DNA of 64,000 bases from Pseudomonas sp. 8Z (GTDB lineage Bacteria; Pseudomonadota; Gammaproteobacteria; Pseudomonadales; Pseudomonadaceae). The notes under the pieces are model-generated. The model worked only from the letters and a program-made list of their open reading frames with translations. It did not search any database and was not told the origin of the DNA. The stretch is from the NCBI RefSeq assembly GCF_902506535.1, contig NZ_LR733824.1, positions 836,526 through 900,525 of the forward strand. The letters run 5' to 3'. The position numbers and the translations under genes were made by a program. Positions 29,119 to 38,155 of the stretch are shown piece by piece (the first letter of the stretch is position 1; each line of letters begins with the position of its first letter).

Positions 29119-29946
29119 CTATTCCGGCGTCGAAGTGCGCAGCTTCTCGCTACGCCCGCGCAGCCACTCCAGGGTCAGCAGCAGCAGCACCGAGAAACCG
29201 ATCAGCAGGGTGGCGGCGGCGGCGATGGTCGGTGACAGGTTCTCGCGGATGCCGCTGAACATCTGCCGTGGCAGGGTGGCCTGCTCGGGGCCGGCGAGAA
29301 ACAGCGTCACCACCACTTCATCGAACGAGGTGGCGAAGGCGAACAGCGCGCCGGAAATCACCCCCGGCGCGATCAGCGGCAGGGTCACCCGGCGGAAGGT
29401 GGTGATTGGCGAGGCGCCGAGACTGGCGGCGGCACGCACTAGGTTGTGGTTGAAGCCCTGCAGCGTAGCCGACACGGTGATGATGACGAAGGGTACGCCG
29501 AGCACCGCGTGCACCAAAATCAGCGACAGGTAGCTGTTACCCAGGCCCAGCGGCGCGAAGAACAGGTAGCTGGCGACACCGATGATCACCACCGGGACGA
29601 TCATCGGCGAGATCAGCAGGCTCATCACCAGCGCCTTGCCGCGAAACTCGCCACGGGTCAGGCCGATGGCCGCCAGAGTGCCGAAGCCCATGGCCAGCAT
29701 GGTCGCCGCCGGGGCGATGATCAGGCTGTTCTTCAGCGAACGCATCCAGTCGGCGGACATAAAAAAGTCTTCGTACCAGCGCAGCGAGAAGCCCTGCAGC
29801 GGGTAGACCAGAAAGGTGCCGGAGTTGAACGACAGCGGCACGATCACCAGCACCGGCAGGATCAGAAACAGCAGCACCAGAGCGCAGATAAGGCGCAGGC
29901 CGTAGTACCAGAGGCGCTCGATGGGCGACATATAGGGGCTGAGCAT
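29119..29946 (-). CDS. ABC transporter permease, spermidine/putrescine (PotC) type
   Basis: This inner-membrane permease has 275 residues and about six helices. It has the binding-protein-dependent transport motif RAAASLGASPITTFRRVTLPL (EAA loop) that docks the ATPase. The N-terminal start could be ATG 29946 or the internal ATG five codons later. By position it matches the agt transporter of PAO1 for 4-aminobutyrate and 5-aminovalerate. It is separated from the preceding permease by a structured 190-base repeat region. Confidence 0.88.
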   Translation of the reverse strand: MLSPYMSPIERLWYYGLRLICALVLLFLILPVLVIVPLSFNSGTFLVYPLQGFSLRWYEDFFMSADWMRSLKNSLIIAPAATMLAMGFGTLAAIGLTRGEFRGKALVMSLLISPMIVPVVIIGVASYLFFAPLGLGNSYLSLILVHAVLGVPFVIITVSATLQGFNHNLVRAAASLGASPITTFRRVTLPLIAPGVISGALFAFATSFDEVVVTLFLAGPEQATLPRQMFSGIRENLSPTIAAAATLLIGFSVLLLLTLEWLRGRSEKLRTSTPE

Positions 29947-29975
29947 GGGGCATTACTCCACTTGAGCGTTTAGCT

Positions 29976-30125
29976 CCCCTCTCCCGCTTGCGGGAGAGGG
30001 GCTGGGGGAGAGGGCGCTCTTTTGCGCCATTCTCCCGAGTTCGGTTACCGAGAAGCAGTGGTGCAAAAACAAGCACCCTCTCCCGCCCTTCGGGCACCCT
30101 CTCCCATAAATGGGCGAGGGTCATC
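29976..30125. repeat. Hairpin-rich intergenic repeat inside the ABC operon
   Basis: It starts with a 12-bp perfect hairpin (CCCCTCTCCCGC with its complement, 29976-30001), continues with GGGGGAGAGGGCGC, and ends with CACCCTCTCCCG...CACCCTCTCCCATAAATGGGCGAGGG. This CTCTCCC/GGGAGAG type is a common intergenic repeat in gamma-proteobacteria. It lies between two permease genes of one operon. Confidence 0.75.
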
Positions 30126-30140
30126 AGATGCAGACCGCTT

Positions 30141-31388
30141 TTAGCCAAGCCGCAGTTTGCTGGCGCCAACCAGCCAGCTATACACCACGTAGAGCACCAG
30201 CGTCGCAGCCAGCAGCAGGCCGCCGAGAGCAGTGGCCATACCCCAGTTGATGGTGGTGTTGGTGTAGAAGGCGACGAAGTAGCTGATCATCTGGTCGTTC
30301 GGACTGCCCAGCAGCGCCGGGGTGATGTAGTAGCCAATCGACAGGATGAACACCAGCAGGCAACCGGCACCGACACCGGCCAGAGTCTGCGGGAAGTACA
30401 CCCGCCAGAAGCTGGCGAACGGGTGGCAACCGAGCGACACCGCCGCGCGCATATAGCTGGGCGAGATGCCCTTCATCACGCTGTAGATCGGCAGGATCAT
30501 GAACGGCAGCATGATGTGCACCATGGCCACGTAAACGCCGCTGCGGTTGAACACCAGTTGCAACGGCTGCTCGATGATGCCCAGCGACATCAGCGCGGTG
30601 TTGATCAGACCGCCGGACTGCAAGAGCACGATCCAGGCCGCAACCCGCACCAGAATCGACGTCCAGAACGGCAGCAGCACGAGAATCATCAGCAGGTTGC
30701 CGGAACGGGTCGGCAGGTTCGCCAGCAGGTACGCCAGCGGATAAGCCAGCACCAGACAGATGGCGGTGATGACCAGGCTCATCCAAAAGGTGCGGGCGAA
30801 AATATCCAGATAAATGGCCTGATCCGGCGTAGCCTGGGCCAGTTCACCGAGGTCATCGATGCGATGATCGAGCGCGGCCAGCAGGTAATACGGCGTCACC
30901 GACGAGGCATTGCGGCGAATAACCTGCCAATAGGCGGGATCGCCCCAGCGCTCATCCATATCGAGGAAGGCGGTCTGGTAAGAAGTCGGCTCTTCACGTA
31001 GCGGCAACTTGCGTGCGGTGCTGCTGACCAGGCTACGGAAACCTGCCAGCTCCATGTTCAGGCGCTTGGACAGATCGCCCAGGCTCTGATTGCGGCGCGC
31101 CTCGGCGATATCCGTGGCAATCGCCCGATACACCGCCTCCTCCGGCAAGCCGCGGCCATCCCAGGCGGCAATCGCCTCGACGGTACGCGGCAGGCTGCCG
31201 ACCACTTCCGGGTTATCCACGCTGCGCAGCAGCAAGGCGCCGATGGGCAGCAGGAAAGTCAGGAAAAGGAACAGCAACAGCGGCAGGATCAGCGCCTTGG
31301 ACTTCAGACGATTGAAACGCTCGGCACGGGCCAGACGCTGCTTCAGGCTCAGCCCAGGCAAATCGTTGGCAGGCAGTACGGCGGCCAT
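30141..31388 (-). CDS. ABC transporter permease, PotB type with extended periplasmic loop
   Basis: This 415-residue inner-membrane permease has a first helix at about residues 30-50, then an unusually long periplasmic insert of about 150 residues (DNPEVVGSLP...DDLGELAQ) before the remaining helices. The EAA loop is RAAVSLGCHPFASFWRVYFPQ. The start is ATG 31388. The long loop is shared with polyamine/GABA-type permeases of Pseudomonas as I remember them. It works with the 29119-29946 permease, the ATPase and the binding protein. Confidence 0.86.
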   Translation of the reverse strand: MAAVLPANDLPGLSLKQRLARAERFNRLKSKALILPLLLFLFLTFLLPIGALLLRSVDNPEVVGSLPRTVEAIAAWDGRGLPEEAVYRAIATDIAEARRNQSLGDLSKRLNMELAGFRSLVSSTARKLPLREEPTSYQTAFLDMDERWGDPAYWQVIRRNASSVTPYYLLAALDHRIDDLGELAQATPDQAIYLDIFARTFWMSLVITAICLVLAYPLAYLLANLPTRSGNLLMILVLLPFWTSILVRVAAWIVLLQSGGLINTALMSLGIIEQPLQLVFNRSGVYVAMVHIMLPFMILPIYSVMKGISPSYMRAAVSLGCHPFASFWRVYFPQTLAGVGAGCLLVFILSIGYYITPALLGSPNDQMISYFVAFYTNTTINWGMATALGGLLLAATLVLYVVYSWLVGASKLRLG

Positions 31389-31454
31389 GGACAACTCCGC
31401 AAGCAAGAAGAAAATTCAGACGGCCCCGCCGCAGGGCGGGGCCGGATAGGCGAC

Positions 31455-32486
31455 TTAACGCGCGGCCCAGGCGTTGAAACGCTGCTCCAACTGCTCGCCA
31501 TAGTCAGCCCAGAAGGTCACGTCGATAGCCACCTGGTTGGCGATGTTGTCCGGCGTGGTCGGCATCAGATTAAGACGCTCCGGCGCCAGCAGCTCGATGG
31601 CCTTTTTGTTGGCCGGGCCGTAGGCGATGTTTTCCGAGTAGGTCTTCTGCGCTTCAGGCTTGACCGCATAGGCGATGAATTCCTTGGCCGCTTCGGCGTT
31701 CTTGGCACCACGCGGGATGGCCCAGGAGTCGAAGTCGTAGATGCCGCCGTTCCACACCACCTGCAGGTTGCTCTCGGCTTGTACGGCAGCGATACGGCCG
31801 TTGTACGCGGAACTCATCACCACGTCACCGGAAGCCAGGTACTGCGGCGGCTGGGCGCCAGCTTCCCACCACTGGATGTTCGGCTTCAGCTCGTCGAGCT
31901 TCTTGAACGCACGATCCTGGCCTTCTTTGGTGGCCAGCACCTTGTACACGTCCTTGACCGGCACGCCGTCAGCCATCAGGGCAAATTCCAGGGTGTACTT
32001 GGCGCCCTTGCGCAGACCACGCTTGCCTGGGAATTTCTGCACGTCCCAGAAATCGGCCCAACTGGTCGGCGCCGCGCTGAGTTTGTCGGCGTTGTAAGCC
32101 AGTACGGTGGACCAGACGAAGAAGCCGACGCCGCACGGCTGGATGGCGCCATCGATGAAGTTGGACTGATCGCCAAACTGCGCCGGGTCGAGTTCCTCGA
32201 ACAGACCTTCATCACAGCCACGCGCGAGTTCCGGTGACTCCACCTCGACCAGATCCCAGCTCACGCTGCGGGTGTCGACCATGGCTTTGACCTTGGCCAT
32301 TTCACCGTTGTATTCGCCGCCGATCACCTTGTTGCCGGTGTCCTTCTCGAAGGGTTCGTAGAACGCCTTGACCTGCGCCGCCTTGTTCGCGCCGCCGAAG
32401 GAAACCGCTGTCAGATCCACCGCCAGTGCCGGCATTGCACAGCTAACGCCCAGGGCCAATGCCGCGAGCTTCAGGGTTTTCGTCAT
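31455..32486 (-). CDS. Periplasmic substrate-binding protein, PotD type
   Basis: The 343-residue precursor has a signal peptide at residues 1-22 (MTKTLKLAALALGVSCAMPALA). The mature protein is an extracellular solute-binding domain of the spermidine/putrescine family (FYEPFEKDTGNKV, VEVESPELARGCDEGLFE, SWADFWDVQKFPGKRGL). The start is ATG 32486 after AGGAG. A position match to the agt locus suggests 4-aminobutyrate/5-aminovalerate-type ligands, but the binding residues cannot settle this. Confidence 0.88.
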   Translation of the reverse strand: MTKTLKLAALALGVSCAMPALAVDLTAVSFGGANKAAQVKAFYEPFEKDTGNKVIGGEYNGEMAKVKAMVDTRSVSWDLVEVESPELARGCDEGLFEELDPAQFGDQSNFIDGAIQPCGVGFFVWSTVLAYNADKLSAAPTSWADFWDVQKFPGKRGLRKGAKYTLEFALMADGVPVKDVYKVLATKEGQDRAFKKLDELKPNIQWWEAGAQPPQYLASGDVVMSSAYNGRIAAVQAESNLQVVWNGGIYDFDSWAIPRGAKNAEAAKEFIAYAVKPEAQKTYSENIAYGPANKKAIELLAPERLNLMPTTPDNIANQVAIDVTFWADYGEQLEQRFNAWAAR

Positions 32487-32538
32487 TCTTATCAGCTCCT
32501 CTGTGTTACGGGTAAAGGTGAAGCACTGCGCGAACGGC

Positions 32539-33636
32539 TCACTCGGCTTGGAGTGGATCCAGCGCGCGGACATGCTCGACAGACCAGCCGAGCGGAACCA
32601 GGTCACCAACCGCCAGGGTCGAGTCCAGCTCGGCCACCGGTTGCTTGACGTAGAAATCGGATTGGCCGCAGACCTCCATGCGGATACGCACGTGATCGCC
32701 CAGATAGATAAATTCGGCAATGCGCCCGGAGAAACGATTCGGGCAGTTCTCGCTATGACCGTTGAGACGGATACGCTCGGGGCGAATCGACAGGCTCACC
32801 GCCTCGCCGACGGCGCCGACGTTGACCGCCATGGCGCGCACTTCTTCACCGCGCGCCAGGCGCACCACGCACTGCTCGCCATCGCGGCTGAGCAGTTCCC
32901 CCGCCAGACGATTGTTCTCGCCGATGAACTGGGCGACGAAGGTGTTGTGCGGGGTTTCGTAGAGTTCGCGCGGCGGCGCGATTTGCTGGATTTCGCCCTG
33001 ATGGAACACGGCCACACGGTCAGACATGGTCAGTGCCTCGCCCTGATCGTGGGTCACGTAGACCACGGTGACGCCCAGGCTCTGGTGCAGATGCTTGATC
33101 TCCATTTGCATGTGCTCGCGCAACTGCTTGTCCAGCGCGCCGAGCGGCTCGTCCATCAGCACCAGTTGCGGCTCGAACACCAGTGCGCGGGCCAACGCCA
33201 CGCGCTGCTGCTGGCCACCGGAAAGCTGGCCCGGATAACGATTGCGGAAATTATCGAGCTGCACCATCGACAGGGCGCGCTTGACCCGCTCACTGATGTC
33301 GGTGCGCGACATACCACGCACGCTCAGGGGGAAGGTAAGGTTCTCCGCCACGGTCATGTGCGGGAACAGCGCGTAGTTCTGGAACACCATGCCGATATCG
33401 CGTTTGTGCGGCGGCAGTTTGTTCAGCGAGCGTCCATCGAGCAGGATCTCGCCAGCGGTCGGCGTTTCGAAACCGGCCAGCATCATCAGGCTGGTGGTCT
33501 TGCCGGAACCGGACGGGCCGAGCAGGGTCAGAAACTCGCCCTTGCGGATATCCAGGTTGAGGTCTTTGACGATCAGCGTTTCGCCGTCGTAGCTCTTCTG
33601 CACGCCGCGGAAGCTCACCAGTACATCGTTTGCCAT
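32539..33636 (-). CDS. ABC transporter ATP-binding protein, PotA type
   Basis: This 365-residue ATPase energises the importer. Motifs are Walker [10 protein letters not shown] (residues 40-48), signature LSGGQQQR, Walker [13 protein letters not shown] and the H-loop in [12 protein letters not shown]-terminal TOBE domain at about 280-360 is typical of PotA/MalK types. The start is ATG 33636. It is the first gene of the four-gene operon. Confidence 0.93.
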   Translation of the reverse strand: MANDVLVSFRGVQKSYDGETLIVKDLNLDIRKGEFLTLLGPSGSGKTTSLMMLAGFETPTAGEILLDGRSLNKLPPHKRDIGMVFQNYALFPHMTVAENLTFPLSVRGMSRTDISERVKRALSMVQLDNFRNRYPGQLSGGQQQRVALARALVFEPQLVLMDEPLGALDKQLREHMQMEIKHLHQSLGVTVVYVTHDQGEALTMSDRVAVFHQGEIQQIAPPRELYETPHNTFVAQFIGENNRLAGELLSRDGEQCVVRLARGEEVRAMAVNVGAVGEAVSLSIRPERIRLNGHSENCPNRFSGRIAEFIYLGDHVRIRMEVCGQSDFYVKQPVAELDSTLAVGDLVPLGWSVEHVRALDPLQAE

Positions 33637-33819
33637 CACACCACACCCTTGTTCTTGTCTCAGGCCGATGAACCAAGAGTAGGCCGCCAAGGCAAAGGTG
33701 AAAAATCGGGCGGGATGACAAGCTGATATCAGGCGGGCGGAGAATCTCGTGTAGGGATCGCCCTACAAATTCCGAGTGATCGTGTCGGTTATCGAAGGCA
33801 CCCCATGGCTAATCCATGA

Positions 33820-33901
33820 GTAGGGTGGACAGCGCTTTTCATGTCCGCCCATGCGGATGTACCCATATCGCAACGGTGAATGAAAAGAGCGTCATCCACC
33901 C
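33820..33901. repeat. Second copy of the GTAGGGTGGA intergenic repeat
   Basis: GTAGGGTGGACAGCGCTTTTCAT at the left and ATGAAAAGAGCGTCATCCACC at the right form inverted arms with small mismatches. The left part matches the inner segment of the element at 25622-25757. Confidence 0.6.
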
Positions 33902-33926
33902 ACGGCTTTCGAGTCCCCCACGAAGT

Positions 33927-34006
33927 GTGGGAGCGGCTTTAGCCGCGAAGCTTCGCGTTCTCTAGCCAATCGCGGCTGAAGCAAAATGCCGGCCAGCCGC
34001 TCCCAC
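33927..34006. repeat. REP pair upstream of the ABC operon
   Basis: A compact REP (GTGGGAGCGG...GCCGCGA, 33927-33948) faces a second, expanded REP (33970-34006) whose loop is lengthened by about 15 bases. They lie between the response-regulator stop and the ABC operon start. With the repeat at 33820, they account for most of 33637-34017, which has no gene. Confidence 0.75.
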
Positions 34007-34017
34007 AGAGCCAGCTC

Positions 34018-34647
34018 TCAGACCAGACGATGCTCCATGGCGTAGCGCACCAGATCGGCCACCGAATGCGCGCCGAGCTTCTGCATCAGGCGCGCCTTGT
34101 GGGTGCTCACGGTCTTGTTGCTCACGGCCAGGTGCAGGGCGATATCGTTGACGCCCTCACCGCGCACCAGGCGCTCGAACACCGAGAACTCACGCTCGGA
34201 CAGTTGCGCATGGGGCGGGCGCGAATCGGTCAGGCCCACTTCGAAGACCATGCGGTCGGCCAGTGCCGGGTCGATATAACGACCGCCGCTGGCGACCTTG
34301 CGCACGGCAGTGATCAACAGCGCCGGATCGCTGTCCTTGGTCGCGTAACCGGCAGCCCCGGCCTTGAGCGCACGCGCCGCCATCTGCGCTTCGTCATGCA
34401 TCGACAGCACCAGAATCGCCGGCGCCTCGCTCAGTGCACGAATTCGTGGAATGGCCTCCAAGCCGTTGACGCCAGGCATGGAGATATCCAGCAACACCAC
34501 ATCGCACGGTGTACGACGCAGCACCTCAAGCAGTTGCTCGCCGTTGCTCGCTTCCCCCGCCACTTCAAGATCGCGCGCCATGCCGATCAGTTGCTTGATG
34601 CCTTCCCGCACGATGGTGTGGTCTTCGGCCACCAGAACCCGAATCAC
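34018..34647 (-). CDS. agtR: LuxR-type response regulator (AgtR-like)
   Basis: This 209-residue NarL/FixJ-family regulator has the phosphoacceptor Asp54 in VVLLDISMPG, acidic pocket residues in VAEDHT, the conserved Lys in LKAGAAGYATKDS, and a C-terminal LuxR HTH at about residues 145-205 (VNDIALHLAVSNKTVSTHKARL). It overlaps the sensor gene by ATGA. By position it corresponds to PAO1 AgtR, which controls uptake of 4-aminobutyrate and 5-aminovalerate; the ABC operon beside it fits. Confidence 0.85.
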   Translation of the reverse strand: MIRVLVAEDHTIVREGIKQLIGMARDLEVAGEASNGEQLLEVLRRTPCDVVLLDISMPGVNGLEAIPRIRALSEAPAILVLSMHDEAQMAARALKAGAAGYATKDSDPALLITAVRKVASGGRYIDPALADRMVFEVGLTDSRPPHAQLSEREFSVFERLVRGEGVNDIALHLAVSNKTVSTHKARLMQKLGAHSVADLVRYAMEHRLV

Positions 34648-37052
34648 GCCGATACCTCCTCATTGACCGCTATGCGCGCGCACAGCGTAGTGCCCTCGCC
34701 CGGTTGGCTGTCAATCTGCAACTGACCGCCAAGCATGAGCATGCGTTCTTGCATACCAACCAGGCCGAACGATTGTCCTGGCTTGCGCAATGCTGGGTCG
34801 AAACCCTTGCCGTCATCGATGACCGACAAGCACAGGCTGTCCCCCTCCCAGCACAAGCGCACCTCGACGCTGTGCGCGCCGGCATGACGCATGACGTTGG
34901 TAAGCGCCTCCTGCAGGATACGGAACAGGCCAATGGCCTGCGCATCAGGCAGTTCCACGAGTTGCTCCGGCACGCTCACCAGGCAGGGAATCTGCGTACG
35001 CTCCTCGAAACGCCGCACCTGCCACTCGATTGCCGAAGCGATACCGGCATCGAGAATCGGCGGGCGCAGCGCCGTGGCCACATCGCGCACCAGTTGGAAG
35101 AGCTGCGCAATCAGGCGCTTCATGCTGGCCAGGCGCTCATCAAGAGCCGGAATCTGCCCGGCACAGGCCAATTCACACATGGCCGTTTCCAGCTTGAGCA
35201 CGGTCAGCACCTGCCCCAGTTCGTCATGCACTTCGCGGGCGATACGCGCTTTTTCTTCTTCGCGCACGCTCTCCAGGTGCGCCGACAAATCGCGCAAGCG
35301 CGCTCGCGAGTCGGCCAGGGCCAGTTCGGCCAGCTTGTTCTCGGTGATATCCCAGAGAATGCCGTCCCACACCACCCGACCGCCGCCAAGTGAACGCGCG
35401 GTGGTACGAATATCAGCCCACAGCACCTCCTGCTCGGCGGTCAGGATGCGCCCTTGCCAATACCAGTCGCTCTCGCCTTCTAAGGCCAAGGTTTGGCTGT
35501 TGAGGTAGCTGTGCAGATCCTGCGGGTGCACCAGACTGCGAATACCACGATCCTCACGCTGCAACTCGTGCGCAGGCCAGCCGAGCATTTCCTGACTGGC
35601 CTCGCTGATATAGGCGAAATTGACCACCTGCCCAGGCCCGGCCCGCTCCAGGCGGAAAACCAGACCCGGCACATTGCCGGCAATCCCCTTGAAGCGCGCC
35701 TCGCTCTCTTCCAGCGCCGCGCGGGCGCGACGGCGTTCAGTGACATCACTGAGAAACACCACCAGGTACTCGGCTTGGCGATAACGCAGAAAGCTCAGCG
35801 ATACGTCAGTCGGCATCCGGCTGCCATCGGCGCGCAGGCAATCGATTTCGAAGCTGGCGACCGCATCATCCTGCTCGCGCACACGCCGCCACAGATTCAA
35901 CCAGCGATCCATGTCCAGGCCGGGCTCAAGATGGCTCAAAGGCTTGTCCACCAATTTGCCCGCGGGATAACCGAGCATGCGCTCAGCCGCTCGGTTGGCG
36001 TAGCGCAGATGGCTGTCCCAGTTGACCCAAAGAATGCCGACCGTGCTGTGGTCAATGGAAAATTGGCTCAGGCGCAGCGCTTCGGCGGCCTGTTGGTGAT
36101 GATCAAGCTCACCACGCGCGCTGAGCAGGTCACGCTCCAACAAGCGCGTTTGCTGACGCTGGCGATAAAGCGCCGTGCCGCCGATCAACAGCATCAGGCA
36201 GAAGAACAGGGTGATGGTTTTCCAGAAGCCGACAAAGTCGCTCATCTGCGGATAACGCAGCGGCAGCCAGCGTTCACGCAGGTCTTCCAGTTCTCGCGCA
36301 GGCATGGCTTGTAAGGTGCGATCGACAATGGCTGCCAGTTCCGGGGCATCGATGCGCGAAGCCAGGCGCAGCAGTTGCGGCAAGCCGATATCGCCGACGA
36401 TACGCAAATTCGCGAAGCGCGATTCGCGCAGCAACAGGCTCAAGCTGGCCTCATCTAGCACGGCGTAGTCAGCCTCTTGATTGAGCACTCGCTGCAAGGC
36501 CGCGCGCTCGGTACCGAGCTTCATCAGACGCAGATTGCTGTGCGTGCGCTCTAGGTAGTCCGCCGCCTGACTGGGCGCACGCACGGCCACCAACTGCTCC
36601 AACGCGAGTTGATCCAGTTCCACAGAGCCGCTACCACTGGGCTCACCGACCACCAGATGCGGGACACGCAGGTACGGCATGGAGTAATGCCACAGGCGCA
36701 ACCCGGCAGGCGTCTGCTGCATACCCGGCGCCAGATCCACCTCACCGGCCTGCACAGCCTGCTCCAGTGCATCGAGCGATGAGTAGAGGCGCCAGTCAGG
36801 CGTTACCCCCATGCCATCGAGCAAACGCTGCATCAATTCAACATTGGCGCCAGACAGATGCCGATTGCGCTCCATCTGCACCCAGGGCGCCTGCCGTACC
36901 AGCCCGACACGCAGCACCGGATGAGCCGCCAGCCAAGCCTGCTGCTCGGCATCAAAGGTCGGCCGCAGCGACATTCGGTTGGACTCAGCCCAAGCAGGCA
37001 AGCCACCCAGCAGCAACCAGAGCGGGAAAATAAGGGCGAGAAGAGACTTCAT
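34644..37052 (-). CDS. agtS: Hybrid sensor: periplasmic solute-binding domain, PAS and histidine kinase (AgtS-like)
   Basis: This 802-residue sensor kinase has a signal peptide at residues 1-22 and a periplasmic SBP_bac_3-like domain at about 40-255. A membrane helix follows at about 270-290 (FWKTITLFFCLMLLIGGTALY). Two PAS domains are at about 325-440 and 455-580. The HisKA_3 box has His near residue 609 (ARIAREVHDELGQV), and the HATPase has NVMRHAGA and DDGKGFD. The solute-binding domain suggests it reads a small amino-acid-like ligand. I chose ATG 37052, which starts a good signal peptide. Confidence 0.85.
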   Translation of the reverse strand: MKSLLALIFPLWLLLGGLPAWAESNRMSLRPTFDAEQQAWLAAHPVLRVGLVRQAPWVQMERNRHLSGANVELMQRLLDGMGVTPDWRLYSSLDALEQAVQAGEVDLAPGMQQTPAGLRLWHYSMPYLRVPHLVVGEPSGSGSVELDQLALEQLVAVRAPSQAADYLERTHSNLRLMKLGTERAALQRVLNQEADYAVLDEASLSLLLRESRFANLRIVGDIGLPQLLRLASRIDAPELAAIVDRTLQAMPARELEDLRERWLPLRYPQMSDFVGFWKTITLFFCLMLLIGGTALYRQRQQTRLLERDLLSARGELDHHQQAAEALRLSQFSIDHSTVGILWVNWDSHLRYANRAAERMLGYPAGKLVDKPLSHLEPGLDMDRWLNLWRRVREQDDAVASFEIDCLRADGSRMPTDVSLSFLRYRQAEYLVVFLSDVTERRRARAALEESEARFKGIAGNVPGLVFRLERAGPGQVVNFAYISEASQEMLGWPAHELQREDRGIRSLVHPQDLHSYLNSQTLALEGESDWYWQGRILTAEQEVLWADIRTTARSLGGGRVVWDGILWDITENKLAELALADSRARLRDLSAHLESVREEEKARIAREVHDELGQVLTVLKLETAMCELACAGQIPALDERLASMKRLIAQLFQLVRDVATALRPPILDAGIASAIEWQVRRFEERTQIPCLVSVPEQLVELPDAQAIGLFRILQEALTNVMRHAGAHSVEVRLCWEGDSLCLSVIDDGKGFDPALRKPGQSFGLVGMQERMLMLGGQLQIDSQPGEGTTLCARIAVNEEVSA

Positions 37053-37167
37053 AGACGGGGCGAATCCACAAGCGCGACAGCCTAAGTTAACCCAGACCAA
37101 GGATCACCGCCTGACAAACACAGCGCTCGGCATTAGGCTCAGACAAAGAAATTTTGGAGAATCCTCG

Positions 37168-38151
37168 ATGCGCGCCACCTCGCCTGCCCTGCTCGGCCTA
37201 TGCCTGCTTATCAGCGCCTCGGCCTGGGCCCAGGAATCAGCGCCGGTCAACAGCGCAACACCCGCCGATGCCACAACACCCCCCGAGAATGAGCGCCAGC
37301 CCCTGCCGGAGCGTAGCGTCAGCGAAACGCAAGCACTGGAGCAACGCCTGGACAAACGCGAACAGCAGATGCTGCAAGCCAACCAGGAAAGCTTTCTCGC
37401 CCTATGGCTGCCGGCCAATGTCGGCGAGCCGACAGGCGCGATCATTTTACTGCCCGCAGATATGGAAAATGCCAACGATGCCCAGGTCATCGGCCCATTA
37501 CGACGCAAGCTGCCTGACAGCGGCTGGAATAGCCTGAGCCTGACCCTACCCGACCCGGACGGCGACCCTCTGCCACCGCGCAGCACCACCCCGACACCTG
37601 CCGAGAACAGCACGAATCCGCCGACAGAACCTTCAGCCAAAGCCAATGGCGAAGCGTCGCCCCCAGCCGAAGCGGCCAGCAATACCCCCACCATCCCCAG
37701 CCCACAGGAGCGCCGCGACGCACACGCCGAACGGGTGATGGCACGCATCGACGCCGCCATCGAGTTTGCCAAGCAGCAAGAGTCAATACATATCGTCTTG
37801 CTGGGGCATGGCAGTGGCGCTTATTGGGCGATTCGCTACCTCAACGAACGCAAGCCGGCCTCGGTACAAAACCTGTTGATGGTGGCGCCTACAGTACCGG
37901 CAGGCTTCACGCCGCCGCTGGACGAACTGGTGACACAACTGCCGGTGGCAGTTGGCGACTTCTACTACAGAGATCAGGTCGAGGAGCGCAATGCAGCACT
38001 CAAGCGTCTGCAGGCCAGTAAGCGTGCCAAGCTGCCCACCTATATACAGGTCGCCATGAAAGCCCTGCCGGGCAATCGTGCGGTCGAACAGGAACAGCTC
38101 TATCGCCGCCTACGCGGCTGGCTAAAGCAGCACCTGCGCAAGCTGAGCTAG
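37168..38151 (+). CDS. Exported DUF3530 family protein
   Basis: This 327-residue protein has a signal peptide at residues 1-21 (cleavage after AWA). A low-complexity Pro/Ala/Glu/Ser-rich linker covers about 135-190. The alpha/beta-hydrolase-like remainder has VLLGHGSGAYWAIRYLNE, a GxSxG-like motif (GHGSG) carrying the serine. No catalytic activity is established to my knowledge. The start ATG 37168 follows TTGGAGA. It is divergent from the sensor gene. Confidence 0.82.
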   Translation: MRATSPALLGLCLLISASAWAQESAPVNSATPADATTPPENERQPLPERSVSETQALEQRLDKREQQMLQANQESFLALWLPANVGEPTGAIILLPADMENANDAQVIGPLRRKLPDSGWNSLSLTLPDPDGDPLPPRSTTPTPAENSTNPPTEPSAKANGEASPPAEAASNTPTIPSPQERRDAHAERVMARIDAAIEFAKQQESIHIVLLGHGSGAYWAIRYLNERKPASVQNLLMVAPTVPAGFTPPLDELVTQLPVAVGDFYYRDQVEERNAALKRLQASKRAKLPTYIQVAMKALPGNRAVEQEQLYRRLRGWLKQHLRKLS

Positions 38152-38155
38152 CGCA

